Under the pieces are notes generated by a model, which worked only from the letters and a program-made list of their open reading frames with translations, was not told the DNA's origin and ran no database searches. Shown here piece by piece: positions 1 through 6,973 of a stretch of DNA of 7,844 bases. Position numbers and translations under genes: made by a program. Each line of letters opens with the position of its first letter. The stretch's first letter is position 1. The stretch is taken from positions 1 to 7,844 of the forward strand of contig DATFXR010000301.1 of assembly GCA_035315685.1 (NCBI GenBank). Direction: 5' to 3'. This DNA is from QHWK01 sp035315685 (GTDB lineage: Bacteria; Acidobacteriota; Vicinamibacteria; Vicinamibacterales; CAVVIG01).

Positions 1-954
1 GCCGTGTATTCCTACACGCCGGCCTGGATCGCGGGTGTCCTGCACATCCTGCCGCTGCTCGGCGCGCTCGGCATCATTGCGGCCCTGTACGGCCTGTATC
101 TCCTCTACCTCGGTCTTCCGCGGGTCATGAAATGCCCGGAGGACAAGGCGCTCGCCTATACGGCGGTCGTGGTGGTCTGCGCCATCGTGCTGGCTGTCGT
201 CACGACGGCCGTGAGCGCGGCGGTCGTGGGCGCCGGGATGCTGACCAGCGCGGCGCTCGGTGGAGGCTCGCTCGGCAACGGCCCGTTCAGCGGCGCGCCG
301 CGCGCGTCGCGGTCGGCGAGCGGCGATGAAATTCGCTTCGACAAGAACAGCCCGCTCGGCAAGCTGCAGGCGCTCGGCGACAAGCTCGACGCCAGCAACA
401 AGAAGATCGAAGCCGCGCAGAAGGCCGGCAATCAGGAAGCGGCGGCAAGCGCAGCGATCGATGGCCTGGCAACGCTGCTCGGCGGCGGCCACAAGGTGGA
501 CCCAATCAGCATCGACCAGCTCAAGCCGTTCGTGCCCGAGACCTTCGCCGGTCTTCCGCGGAAGCGCATGAACACGGAGAAGACCGGCATCGCCAGCCTG
601 ATGGTGTCGAAGGCCCACGCCGAGTACGGCGACGGCGGGCAGAAGAACGTCACGCTCGAGATCTCCGACTCCGGCGGCGCGAGCGGGCTGGTGACGCTCG
701 CCGGATGGGCCGGCATGCAGGAAGAACGGCAGGACGAGAACGGCGAAGAGCGGACCCGCAAGGTCGATGGCCGGCTGGTTCACGAGAAAATCTCGAGGAA
801 CGGCGGATCGAACGAGTTCTCGATCGTGCTCGGAGATCGTTTTGTTGTCGCCGCGCATGGCACCGGCGTCGAACTCGCCGACCTGAAGGCGGCCGTCGGG
901 CAGCTGGATCTTCGCAAGCTCGAGTCGTTGAAAGACGCGGGCGTCCAGCCCTAG
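1..954 (+). CDS. Yip1-domain membrane protein with soluble C-terminal tail (5' partial)
   Basis: The reading frame is open to the window's left edge, so the real start and the first part of the Yip1 domain are missing. The GTG at position 4 lies inside the conserved domain and is unlikely to be the start. Counting from that GTG, residues 8-38 hold a Trp-rich hydrophobic helix followed by the family's YGLYLLYLGLP motif. Next come PEDKALAYT and a second membrane helix (about 51-80), the typical end of a Yip1 domain. After an Ala/Gly/Ser linker (80-108) there is a charged, coiled-coil-like stretch (118-150). A soluble domain of about 110 residues follows (204-316), with EISDSGGASGL, LAGWAG and a repeated LGDRFVV-type beta/alpha pattern. 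Bacterial Yip1 proteins are integral membrane proteins of poorly known role. The tail is unfamiliar and might sense or bind something; this is inference. The stop (TAG, 952-954) sits in the loop of a 6-bp hairpin, 946-961, just before an inverted-repeat element. Family call good, function unknown. Confidence 0.82.
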   Translation, partial: AVYSYTPAWIAGVLHILPLLGALGIIAALYGLYLLYLGLPRVMKCPEDKALAYTAVVVVCAIVLAVVTTAVSAAVVGAGMLTSAALGGGSLGNGPFSGAPRASRSASGDEIRFDKNSPLGKLQALGDKLDASNKKIEAAQKAGNQEAAASAAIDGLATLLGGGHKVDPISIDQLKPFVPETFAGLPRKRMNTEKTGIASLMVSKAHAEYGDGGQKNVTLEISDSGGASGLVTLAGWAGMQEERQDENGEERTRKVDGRLVHEKISRNGGSNEFSIVLGDRFVVAAHGTGVELADLKAAVGQLDLRKLESLKDAGVQP

Positions 955-960
955 CGGGCT

Positions 961-1085
961 GGTCCGGCTAAAGGCGGACACTACCGCCGTCAAACAATAT
1001 TCGCGATCAGGTCGCGATCGCGTAGCCGTCAGGTCGTGATCAGTCGTCAGGACACCCAGGGGTAGTGTCCGCCTTTAGGCGGACC
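961..1085. repeat. REPIN/MITE-like element with two inverted palindromic arms
   Basis: Two 24-bp arms, 961-984 and 1062-1085, are reverse complements of each other at 23 of 24 positions and enclose 77 bp. Each arm is itself a small palindrome: the right arm contains GTCCGCCTTTAGGCGGAC, a perfect 7-bp stem with a TTTA loop, and the left arm is the same with one mismatch. The core is rich in short repeats (TCAGG three times, CGCGATCG and GATCA motifs). Two REP-like palindromes in opposite orientation are the layout of a REPIN or small non-autonomous element. It lies between two convergent genes, where the hairpins could also end transcription from either side or protect the 3' ends of mRNA. No T-tract follows, so a classic intrinsic terminator is not supported. 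Copy number elsewhere in the genome cannot be seen here. Confidence 0.8.
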
Positions 1086-1971
1086 GTACCTCGACGACCT
1101 CCGTGGCTCGCATCTCGGCGATTCGCGCCTGGCGCACCAGCCAGGCGCCGGCGAGGCACACGGCGGCGCCGACAATCGACAGCATCGCAACGTGTTCGTG
1201 ACGAACGACCACGCCGAGCAGCAGCGCGACGACCGGAATCAGAAACGCGGTCGCAGACGACGTGGTCGCGCCCATGCGCCCGGCGGCAGTCGCTGCCAGC
1301 ACGTTAGCAATCGCGGTGCCGAACGCGCCAAGCATCAGCAGCGAGAGAACGGGCCACAGCGTCCAATGCGCGCCTGAAACGGCCGGAATGCCGAGCGGTG
1401 CAGTCAGCACCACGGACACGCCGAGCGCGCGCCAGATCACCGGCAGCGCGCCGTTCCGCTGCTGGAGCGGCCCGGCCAGGTTGTAGGCGAAGCCGTAGGA
1501 CGTCAGCGCACACGCGATCAGCAGGATGCCGAACGCCTGACTGTCGTGAGGGTCGGCGCTGGCGACGCCAGGCCACGCAATCAGTACGGCCCCGGTGAAG
1601 CCGACGGCGAGACCGACGAGCATGGCGCGCGACGGCAGTCGCCGCGCGAGGATGCTTCCGATTGCCGCGGCGGACAGCGCCGTGGCGCCGTTCAACATAC
1701 CGGTCAGCGCGGACGACACGTGCTGCTCCGCAAACGGGAACATGCTGAGTGGAAACGCGAGCCAGACTACTCCGAGCCACGCGGTCTTCATGCGATCGGC
1801 TGCGGCAATCGGCTTCCGCGCTCCTGGAATCAGCGAGAGGGTGAGAAAGCCGATCAGGATGCGGAGGAAGGTGACGCCGTTCGGAGCCACCGACTCGAGC
1901 CCCTCCGCGATGAACAGAAACGACGCGCCCCAGATGCATCCTGGGAGAATCAACAGCAGCCAGTCGATCAC
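1075..1971 (-). CDS. EamA-family (DMT superfamily) transporter
   Basis: The 298-residue protein is almost entirely hydrophobic, with about ten predicted membrane helices arranged as two EamA repeats (about 3-135 and 146-280). This is the usual size and plan for drug/metabolite exporters of the inner membrane. Family features are the opening WLLLILPGCIWGASFLF, the FLRILIGF stretch after helix 2, GMLNGATALSAAAIGSILARR at the end of the first repeat, and TSSATAFLIPVVALLLGV with its conserved proline (P246) in the second. Known relatives export amino acids, nucleosides or drugs; the substrate cannot be told. The GTG start at 1971 is chosen because it opens directly into helix 1 and an in-frame TGA lies 15 bases upstream. 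A possible ribosome site AGGTGA (1984-1989) is rather far away, at 12 bases. The gene follows the FN3 gene by 17 bp on the same strand. Its last three codons and stop (RSA-TAA) fall inside the right arm of the 961-1085 repeat. Confidence 0.9.
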   Translation of the reverse strand: MIDWLLLILPGCIWGASFLFIAEGLESVAPNGVTFLRILIGFLTLSLIPGARKPIAAADRMKTAWLGVVWLAFPLSMFPFAEQHVSSALTGMLNGATALSAAAIGSILARRLPSRAMLVGLAVGFTGAVLIAWPGVASADPHDSQAFGILLIACALTSYGFAYNLAGPLQQRNGALPVIWRALGVSVVLTAPLGIPAVSGAHWTLWPVLSLLMLGAFGTAIANVLAATAAGRMGATTSSATAFLIPVVALLLGVVVRHEHVAMLSIVGAAVCLAGAWLVRQARIAEMRATEVVEVRSA

Positions 1972-1989
1972 ACGGCGACGATATCACCT

Positions 1990-3252
1990 CTACGAAATGC
2001 GGACGACGACCTCGTTCGAGGGGCCGCTGACGCCGCATCCGTTGCGGCCGCGGACGCGCACGTAGTAGATCCGCGGATCGGCGAAGGTACTCACCGACGT
2101 CACGTTGCCGACCGGCGCGACGAGCAGATCGCTGGCGCCTGGCGACGATCCGACCTCGACGAGATACTCACTCGCGGCGGCGACGCCAGCCCACGTCAGC
2201 ACGACGAAGCGGCCGCTGACGCTGACGTTGAACGGCGCCGGCGTGCCGGTCGGCGCGCACGGCGTCGTGACGCTCCCGCGCCAACCCAGTTCGACGACCT
2301 CGAAGTCGTTCGCCGTCAGAGCGGCGAAGGCGGGATTCAGGATGTCGTTCGGCCATCGCGGATCGAACGTCCCGCTGATGAACATGTCCGAGCCGTTGTC
2401 GGCGACGATCAGGCCGTAGCGTTGCATCGCGCGAAAAATCTTCTGGATGCCGGGATGAAAGCGCGACAGATCCGTCGAGGCCTTCAGACGGAGACGGGCA
2501 CCCATCGGCAGCGCGCCGGCGCTGTTGCCGGCGCGGTGGGACGCGGGCCACACGTAGCCGTTCGTCGCACGCACGGTGACCCGGAACGCGTGGCGGATTT
2601 CATCCGGGCCGGCCGCTTCGTCGTAGCGGATCAGTCCGGGCAGAATCGCAAGGCCGGCGGCGTCTGCCGAGGTCCAGGTCTCAGGGCGCCGCGTCGTCGT
2701 CTTCAGATCGAACGCCGCGCCGGAGCCGGCCGTCCACTGCGATCCGTTCCACGCGAGATCGAACAATTCGTAGAGCACACGGTTGTCTCGATCGACGATC
2801 AGCATGTGGCGATCGCCGCCGGGGTTCGTGTTGCCGGGCGGTCCGCCTTCGATGAAATACGGCTGCGTGATTGCCTGGTCGGGAATCGGGTAGAAGGGAA
2901 CGCTGCGTCCGGTGGTGTGATCGACGCCGTCGCTTTCGTCGGCGTAGTAGAACTGCACCGCGCGTTTCGGCTGGTCGCCCGGCACGACCACGTAGGGGAA
3001 GCCATAAATGTTCACGCTGCCCGGTGATTCGTAGCCGCCCAGGTCGGGATGCAGACGCCGTGTGCTGCCGACGAACGAGATGAACTGCGCCGACCGTGGA
3101 TCGACCGGCGCGGTGCTGATGTCCTGGTTCCACCAGTTGTCAGCCGGGAAGAGGGGCGCCAGCGCGCCGAGACGTTCTGGCGGAGCCGACTGCGCGTGTA
3201 CGACGACGGCGCACACCACGATTCCAGCAAGCAGCAGAAAACGTCGGGGCAT
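1990..3252 (-). CDS. Secreted protein of unknown function with C-terminal fibronectin type III domain
   Basis: The 420-residue protein starts with a clear Sec signal peptide (MPRR, then a hydrophobic run, with likely cleavage after VHA at residue 20). The frame is open further upstream to 3378, but the added residues are not hydrophobic and would bury the signal peptide, so the ATG at 3252 is preferred. Residues about 32-325 form a large domain with ordered blocks: FPADNWWNQDIS (35-46), LHPDLGG (67-73), IYGFPYVVV (82-90), FYYADESDG (101-109), GDRHMLIVDRDN (146-157), TWTSADAAGLAILPGLIRYDE (192-212, partly), YVWPASHR (233-240) and ADNGSDMFISG (284-294). I believe this is a widespread bacterial family without an assigned function; several invariant-looking His/Asp residues could be catalytic, but that is inference. 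Residues 332-420 are an FN3 domain (VLTWAGV, YYVRVRGRNGCG, GPSNEVVV) whose C332 and C406 could form a disulfide. Probable location is outside the cytoplasmic membrane. Confidence 0.85.
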   Translation of the reverse strand: MPRRFLLLAGIVVCAVVVHAQSAPPERLGALAPLFPADNWWNQDISTAPVDPRSAQFISFVGSTRRLHPDLGGYESPGSVNIYGFPYVVVPGDQPKRAVQFYYADESDGVDHTTGRSVPFYPIPDQAITQPYFIEGGPPGNTNPGGDRHMLIVDRDNRVLYELFDLAWNGSQWTAGSGAAFDLKTTTRRPETWTSADAAGLAILPGLIRYDEAAGPDEIRHAFRVTVRATNGYVWPASHRAGNSAGALPMGARLRLKASTDLSRFHPGIQKIFRAMQRYGLIVADNGSDMFISGTFDPRWPNDILNPAFAALTANDFEVVELGWRGSVTTPCAPTGTPAPFNVSVSGRFVVLTWAGVAAASEYLVEVGSSPGASDLLVAPVGNVTSVSTFADPRIYYVRVRGRNGCGVSGPSNEVVVRIS

Positions 3253-3441
3253 GGTCAGCGGACTAGGCAAGAGTTCTGCCGCTGTACCGTTCGACCGCCG
3301 GACGCTCGGCCAAGCGTTCGCGCTACGGCGCGGGTCGCAGCACGAAAGCTTCAGCCAGGCGTCGAGATTTCGTTGCACATGACGTAGCGCGAAGGCATCA
3401 GCCGAGCGACAGATTTCGGTTCATGATCACGGCTTTGTTCA
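3253..3441. other. Intergenic region between decarboxylase and FN3 gene
   Basis: These 189 bp lie downstream of the decarboxylase stop and upstream of the FN3 gene start, read on the - strand. More than half is taken up by the nested inverted repeat at 3303-3408. The 50 bases nearest the FN3 start show no strong Shine-Dalgarno and no convincing -10/-35 pair. The region must hold any separate promoter for the FN3/EamA pair, but I cannot place it. Confidence 0.6.
3303..3408. repeat. Long imperfect inverted repeat (nested stem-loop)
   Basis: Three nested complementary pairs lie in order around one centre. CGCTCGGC (3303-3310) pairs with GCCGAGCG (3401-3408). TTCGCGCTACG (3317-3327) pairs perfectly with CGTAGCGCGAA (3383-3393). 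ACGAAA (3342-3347) pairs with TTTCGT (3368-3373), extended by GCA/TGC across a 2-base bulge. The two outer helices are separated by a near-symmetric internal loop (6 versus 7 bases). The result is a hairpin of about 106 bases starting some 30 bases after the decarboxylase stop and ending 50 bases before the FN3 start. It could be a mobile-element remnant, a structured mRNA leader or a 3'-end structure. It shares no obvious sequence with the 961-1085 element. Confidence 0.65.
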
Positions 3442-4860
3442 CTATCCACCCGCTTCGACTTCCGTACGCATGGTATGCCAGAGCGCTTCGACGTGGGATC
3501 GCTCCGTCGATTCGGCGCCAATCGAGATGCGGACCATCCAGCGGCCGTCGAGCGTCGCCGGCGTCAGATACGCGGCGCCCGAACGATTGATCCGGTCCGC
3601 CCACGCGAGCGTGTGGCGATCGAGCTCGTCGCCCGTCAGCCCATCGGGCTCGTGGCGCACGCACAGCGTCTGCAGCGGCACCGGTGCGAGCAGCCGCCAC
3701 GCCGGTGCGGCGCGGACCTGATCGGCGAGCCAGCGCGCGTTCTGCAGGTCGCGGCGCAGACGCTGCTGCAGCCGCGCCACTCCCTGTTCGCGAATCAGGA
3801 ACCACAACTTCAGGGCGCGAAACCGTCGTCCCAGCGGAATGCCCCAGTCGCGATAGTTCTTGACCCGCCCGTCGGCGCTCGACTGGAGATAGCTCGGGTT
3901 CGTCGACATCACGCGTACGAGGTGCTCGGGGTCTCGCAGGTAGTAGACGGTGCAGTCGAACGCCGTACCGAGCCACTTGTGCGGGTTCACCACGAGCGTG
4001 TCAGCGCGCTCGACGCCGCTCCACAGCGGCCGGCATTCGGGCAGGATCATCGCCGATCCCGCCATCGCCGCATCGACGTGGAGCCACAGCGATCGATCCG
4101 CCGCGATCCGGCCAATCGCGTCGAGCGGATCGAACGCTGTCGAGGTGGTGCTGCCGGCAGTCGCGACCACGGCGCACGGCTGCGCGCCACGACGGCAGTC
4201 GGCCTCGATTGCGGCGGAGAGCGCGTCTGGCCGCATCGCGTACGAGGCGTCGTGCTCGACCAGGCGGATGTTGTCGCGGCCAAAGCCGGCGAGCAGCGCC
4301 GCCTTCGCGACCGAACTATGGCTGTGCGTGGACGTGTAGACGACGAGCGGACGCGCTTCCGCCTGCAATCCGCCGCGCGTGAGGCTGAACGCGGTCGCGC
4401 GCTCGCGCGCGCAAATCAGCGCGATGAGGGTGCTCGTCGACGCGGTGTCCTGAATGACGCCGCTCCACGACCTGGAGAGGCCGAGCATCTGCCGCAGCCA
4501 GTCGGTCGCCACGTCCTCGACTTCGGTCAGCGCCGGGCTCGACTGCCATGCGAGGCCCAGCACGCCGAGGCCGGTGCTGACGTAGTCGCCGAGCACGCTC
4601 GCCAGCGACCCGTTGCATGGGAAATAGCCGAAGAAGTGCGGGTGCTGCCAGTGCGACAGGCCGGGAATCACGATGCGATCCAGGTCGGCGACGAGCGCGT
4701 CGAACGGTTCCGGCGTGTCCGGCGGCGATGCGGGAAGCTGCGCTTTGATCTCACCGGGTTCCGTGCGTGCCATCACCGGGAAGCGCTCGACGCGCGCGCG
4801 GTAGTCGGCAATCCAGTCAATCAGTCGATGTCCCGCGACTCGAAACTCTTCTGGTGTCAT
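3442..4860 (-). CDS. PLP-dependent group II (aromatic-L-amino-acid type) decarboxylase
   Basis: This 472-residue cytoplasmic enzyme belongs to the group II decarboxylases (DOPA/tyrosine/tryptophan decarboxylase fold), which remove CO2 from an L-amino acid to give the amine; the length is normal for the family. The N-terminal segment (EFRVAGHRLIDWIADY, 5-20) and the substrate-side block HPHFFGYFP (73-81) match family blocks. The PLP-stacking histidine is H181 in HSSV, the aspartate bound to the pyridine nitrogen is D263 in HVDAAMAG, and the Schiff-base lysine is K295 in NPHKWLG. Y324 in NPSYL lines up with Tyr332 of human DOPA decarboxylase, the residue needed for decarboxylation (Phe in the aldehyde-synthase variants), so true decarboxylase activity is likely. 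The substrate cannot be fixed from sequence; tyrosine, tryptophan, DOPA or phenylalanine are candidates. The ATG at 4860 gives a complete N-terminus, with only a weak GAAG upstream. lutC ends 44 bp upstream on the same strand, so co-transcription is possible. Confidence 0.92.
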   Translation of the reverse strand: MTPEEFRVAGHRLIDWIADYRARVERFPVMARTEPGEIKAQLPASPPDTPEPFDALVADLDRIVIPGLSHWQHPHFFGYFPCNGSLASVLGDYVSTGLGVLGLAWQSSPALTEVEDVATDWLRQMLGLSRSWSGVIQDTASTSTLIALICARERATAFSLTRGGLQAEARPLVVYTSTHSHSSVAKAALLAGFGRDNIRLVEHDASYAMRPDALSAAIEADCRRGAQPCAVVATAGSTTSTAFDPLDAIGRIAADRSLWLHVDAAMAGSAMILPECRPLWSGVERADTLVVNPHKWLGTAFDCTVYYLRDPEHLVRVMSTNPSYLQSSADGRVKNYRDWGIPLGRRFRALKLWFLIREQGVARLQQRLRRDLQNARWLADQVRAAPAWRLLAPVPLQTLCVRHEPDGLTGDELDRHTLAWADRINRSGAAYLTPATLDGRWMVRISIGAESTERSHVEALWHTMRTEVEAGG

Positions 4861-4904
4861 CGTCAGCTTCGTTGGGTATCAGTCCCCGAGGCCATCGGTG
4901 TCCG

Positions 4905-5573
4905 CTATGGGCCGAGGATGATGATCACCTTGCCGGGGCCGTGGACGCCGATGGTCAGCGACAGCTCGATGTCCGCGGTGCGGCTGGGGCCGGTGACGAA
5001 CGTGCAGTTCGCTGCCTGCGCCATCGCGTCCGCGCGCGCGGCGAAGAACTCGCCCATGCTCGAGACGAGATCGGTCCGGCGGACCAGCGCGATGTGAACC
5101 GGTGGCAGCAACGACACTGTTCGGGAGCAACCCGGGCCCGAGATCAGCGCCAGCGATCCCGTCTCGGCAATCGCGCCGTGGCAGCCGGTGACGCCGACCT
5201 CGGCGCGCGCCTGCTCGGCTCGCGGCGCGGCACCCAGCACGGCGCCGCGCAGCAGGTCGCCGCACTTGAACGGCAGGCGATCGGGATTCCACGCGAGCAC
5301 GCGTTTTCCCGCGGTGAGGGTGCCGAGCCGATCGCGGACCGCGTCCGCAGACCATTCGACGAACACCTCGGCGCCGAGCGCGCGGGCCTCGACGATGAAG
5401 CGATCGCCGTCGCTCGTCTGAAGGGCTCGCGCGGTGTCCGGCTGAGCGGCCGGCGTGCGACGCTCAGGCGAGGAGTCGCGCGCGAGGCCGTCAGCCGCGG
5501 CGGCGTCGGGGATTCTTCCCGTGCGCAGCGCCCGCTCGATGCGGCCGAGAATCTCCGCGCGCGCGTCGCTCAC
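4905..5573 (-). CDS. lutC: Lactate utilization protein C (LUD domain)
   Basis: This is a single LUD-domain protein (LutC/YkgG family) of 222 residues, the family's usual size. It is the third part of the LutABC L-lactate-to-pyruvate oxidation system. Family signatures are the opening DARAEILGRIERAL, the core VGVTGCHGAIAETGSLAL (126-143), the PPVHIALVRRTDLV segment (157-170) and the closing block GPSRTADIELSLTIGVHGP (195-213, in part). I chose the GTG at 5573 because its GTGA overlaps the lutB stop exactly as lutB overlaps lutA, and because the family motif begins straight after it. An alternative GTG at 5606 would add 11 residues (MARPNGDEERI) and has GAGG four bases upstream; it cannot be excluded. 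Residues 25-50 are a variable Ala/Pro-rich linker. LutC has no Fe-S motif, as expected. Confidence 0.92.
   Translation of the reverse strand: MSDARAEILGRIERALRTGRIPDAAAADGLARDSSPERRTPAAQPDTARALQTSDGDRFIVEARALGAEVFVEWSADAVRDRLGTLTAGKRVLAWNPDRLPFKCGDLLRGAVLGAAPRAEQARAEVGVTGCHGAIAETGSLALISGPGCSRTVSLLPPVHIALVRRTDLVSSMGEFFAARADAMAQAANCTFVTGPSRTADIELSLTIGVHGPGKVIIILGP
5570..5573 (-). other. lutB/lutC 4-base stop-start overlap (GTGA)
   Basis: On the - strand the bases read GTGA. The TGA is the lutB stop and the GTG is the preferred lutC start. The same arrangement joins lutA and lutB. A weak purine-rich ribosome site (GAAGAG, 5580-5585) lies six bases before the GTG. Such overlaps usually mean that the downstream gene is translated by ribosomes finishing the upstream one. 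Confidence 0.65.
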
Positions 5574-6973
5574 GATCCGCTCTTCGTCGCCGTTCGGGCG
5601 CGCCACTGCGCCTCGAACGATTGCGCGGCAGGTGCGCGCAACTCACGGAAGGCGGTCCAGCCGCTGGCGAGTCCTGGCGCCTTGTGAATCCATCCGTCCC
5701 TCGCGCGGCTGCGCAGCAACAGGCGCATCAACGACATCGCCCGACGGTACAGCGGCGGCCGCGTCGCGATCTGTGCGAATGCTCTCAACCCCATGCGCAG
5801 AGCAAATGGTTGCGGCGTCCGCTCGACAGCCTCGTGGCGGAGCGTGAGCAGCATACGGGGAATATCGAGCCGCACAGGACACACGTCCCGGCAGGCGCCG
5901 CACAGGCTCGACGCGCCAGGGAGCTCGGCAAACTTGTCGATGCCGCGAAGGCCAGGTGTCACGATGGCGCCGACCGGACCGGGATAGGTGTCGCCGTACG
6001 CGTGGCCACCCACGGAGCGATAGACCGGACACGCGTTCAGGCAGGCACCACAACGGATGCAGCCGAGAATCTCGGCGGTCTCGCCGGCGAGCATGAGTGT
6101 GCGGCCGTTGTCGAGCAGCACGACGTGGAGTTCCTCGGGCCCGCAGTCATCCCCCTGGCGACGCGGCCCGCGCAGCAGCGTGGTGTAGACCGTCAGTTTC
6201 TGGCCGGTGGCGGAGCGGGCGAGCAGCTTCAGGAGCCGATCCAGATCGGCCATGGTCGGCACCAGCTTCTCGATCCCCATCAGGGCGACGTGGACGCGAG
6301 GCAACGTGGTGATCATCCGGCCGTTGCCTTCGTTGGTCGCGAGGCAGATCGTTCCGTTCTCGACGACCCCGAAGTTCACGCCGCTGAGGCCCATGTCGGC
6401 CTGCAGGAACTCTTCGCGCAGTCGTTCGCGCGCGTAGCCGGCGAGCGTCTGCGTGTCGTCGCTGTAGGGAACCGCCAGCGTGTCCGTCATCACGCGCCCG
6501 ACCTGCTCGCGCGTCATGTGCACGATCGGCGCGATGATGTGCGACGGCCGATCCTTGGCCAGCTGCACGATGTACTCGCCGAGATCGGTCTCGATCACCG
6601 CAATGCCCGCCGCCTCGAGCGCGTGGTTCAGGTGCGTCTCCTCGGACACCATCGACTTGCTCTTCGCGACACGGCGCACGCCTGCTCCGGTCGCGATCTC
6701 GACGATGATGCGGTTGGCGGCGTCGCCATTCTCAGCCCAGTGCACCTGCACGCCGTTCGCAATCAGCTGCTGTTCGAAGCGCTGCAGCGAGTCGCCGAGC
6801 GTGCGCAGGACGTGCATCTTCGCCGCGCGCGCGCGATCGCGGACGGTCTCGAAGTGGTCGAGCGAGGCGATCGCGGCAAAACGGCGGGTTCCGAACGTGG
6901 CCGTCGTGCGATCGAGCGCGACGTGCAGCTGATGGTTGCCGATCGCGTCCCTGGCGCGCGCCGCGAAGGTCAC
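5570..6973 (-). CDS. lutB: Lactate utilization iron-sulfur protein B
   Basis: LutB is the Fe-S electron-transfer subunit of the LutABC lactate oxidation system. The 467 residues match the family length. An N-terminal LUD domain (about 60-288) carries SKSMVSEETHLNHALEAAG (105-123), IVHMTREQVG (150-159), NEGNGRMITTLPRVHVALMG (214-233) and the closing GPEELHVVLLDNGR (278-291). Two cluster motifs follow: C305-x2-C308-x2-C311-x3-C315-P and C358-x2-C361-x3-C365-P, the second in the family form SSLCGAC. A C-terminal region (about 385-467) is typical of LutB, with GWIHKAPGLASGWTAFREL. The frame is open to 7492, but that extension lies wholly over lutA in another frame and shows no family similarity. 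The GTG at 6973 starts the recognisable protein, has GAAGG nine bases upstream (6983-6987), and its GTGA overlaps the lutA stop. Confidence 0.94.
   Translation of the reverse strand: MTFAARARDAIGNHQLHVALDRTTATFGTRRFAAIASLDHFETVRDRARAAKMHVLRTLGDSLQRFEQQLIANGVQVHWAENGDAANRIIVEIATGAGVRRVAKSKSMVSEETHLNHALEAAGIAVIETDLGEYIVQLAKDRPSHIIAPIVHMTREQVGRVMTDTLAVPYSDDTQTLAGYARERLREEFLQADMGLSGVNFGVVENGTICLATNEGNGRMITTLPRVHVALMGIEKLVPTMADLDRLLKLLARSATGQKLTVYTTLLRGPRRQGDDCGPEELHVVLLDNGRTLMLAGETAEILGCIRCGACLNACPVYRSVGGHAYGDTYPGPVGAIVTPGLRGIDKFAELPGASSLCGACRDVCPVRLDIPRMLLTLRHEAVERTPQPFALRMGLRAFAQIATRPPLYRRAMSLMRLLLRSRARDGWIHKAPGLASGWTAFRELRAPAAQSFEAQWRARTATKSGS
6970..6973 (-). other. lutA/lutB 4-base stop-start overlap (GTGA)
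   Basis: On the - strand GTGA combines the lutA stop (TGA) and the lutB GTG start. A GAAGG ribosome site lies at 6983-6987, nine bases before the start. This supports one polycistronic lutABC message with translational coupling. Confidence 0.8.

Noticed and set aside
961..1085. CRISPR-like or intrinsic terminator reading of the 961-1085 repeat
   Set aside because: Only two arms, in inverted and not direct orientation, so no CRISPR; the hairpins lack a following T-tract, so a classic terminator is not supported.
1546..3027. 493-residue open frame on the + strand
   Set aside because: It runs antisense across the EamA and FN3 genes, is very rich in Arg, Asp and Ala with no domain-like pattern, and is a by-product of high GC on the opposite strand.
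3253..3378. 42-residue N-terminal extension of the FN3 protein
   Set aside because: It would bury a clear signal peptide and is encoded by the inverted-repeat element.
3475..5097. 540-residue open frame on the + strand
   Set aside because: It lies antisense to the decarboxylase and part of lutC, both of which are certain; composition is Arg-rich and no motif is recognisable.
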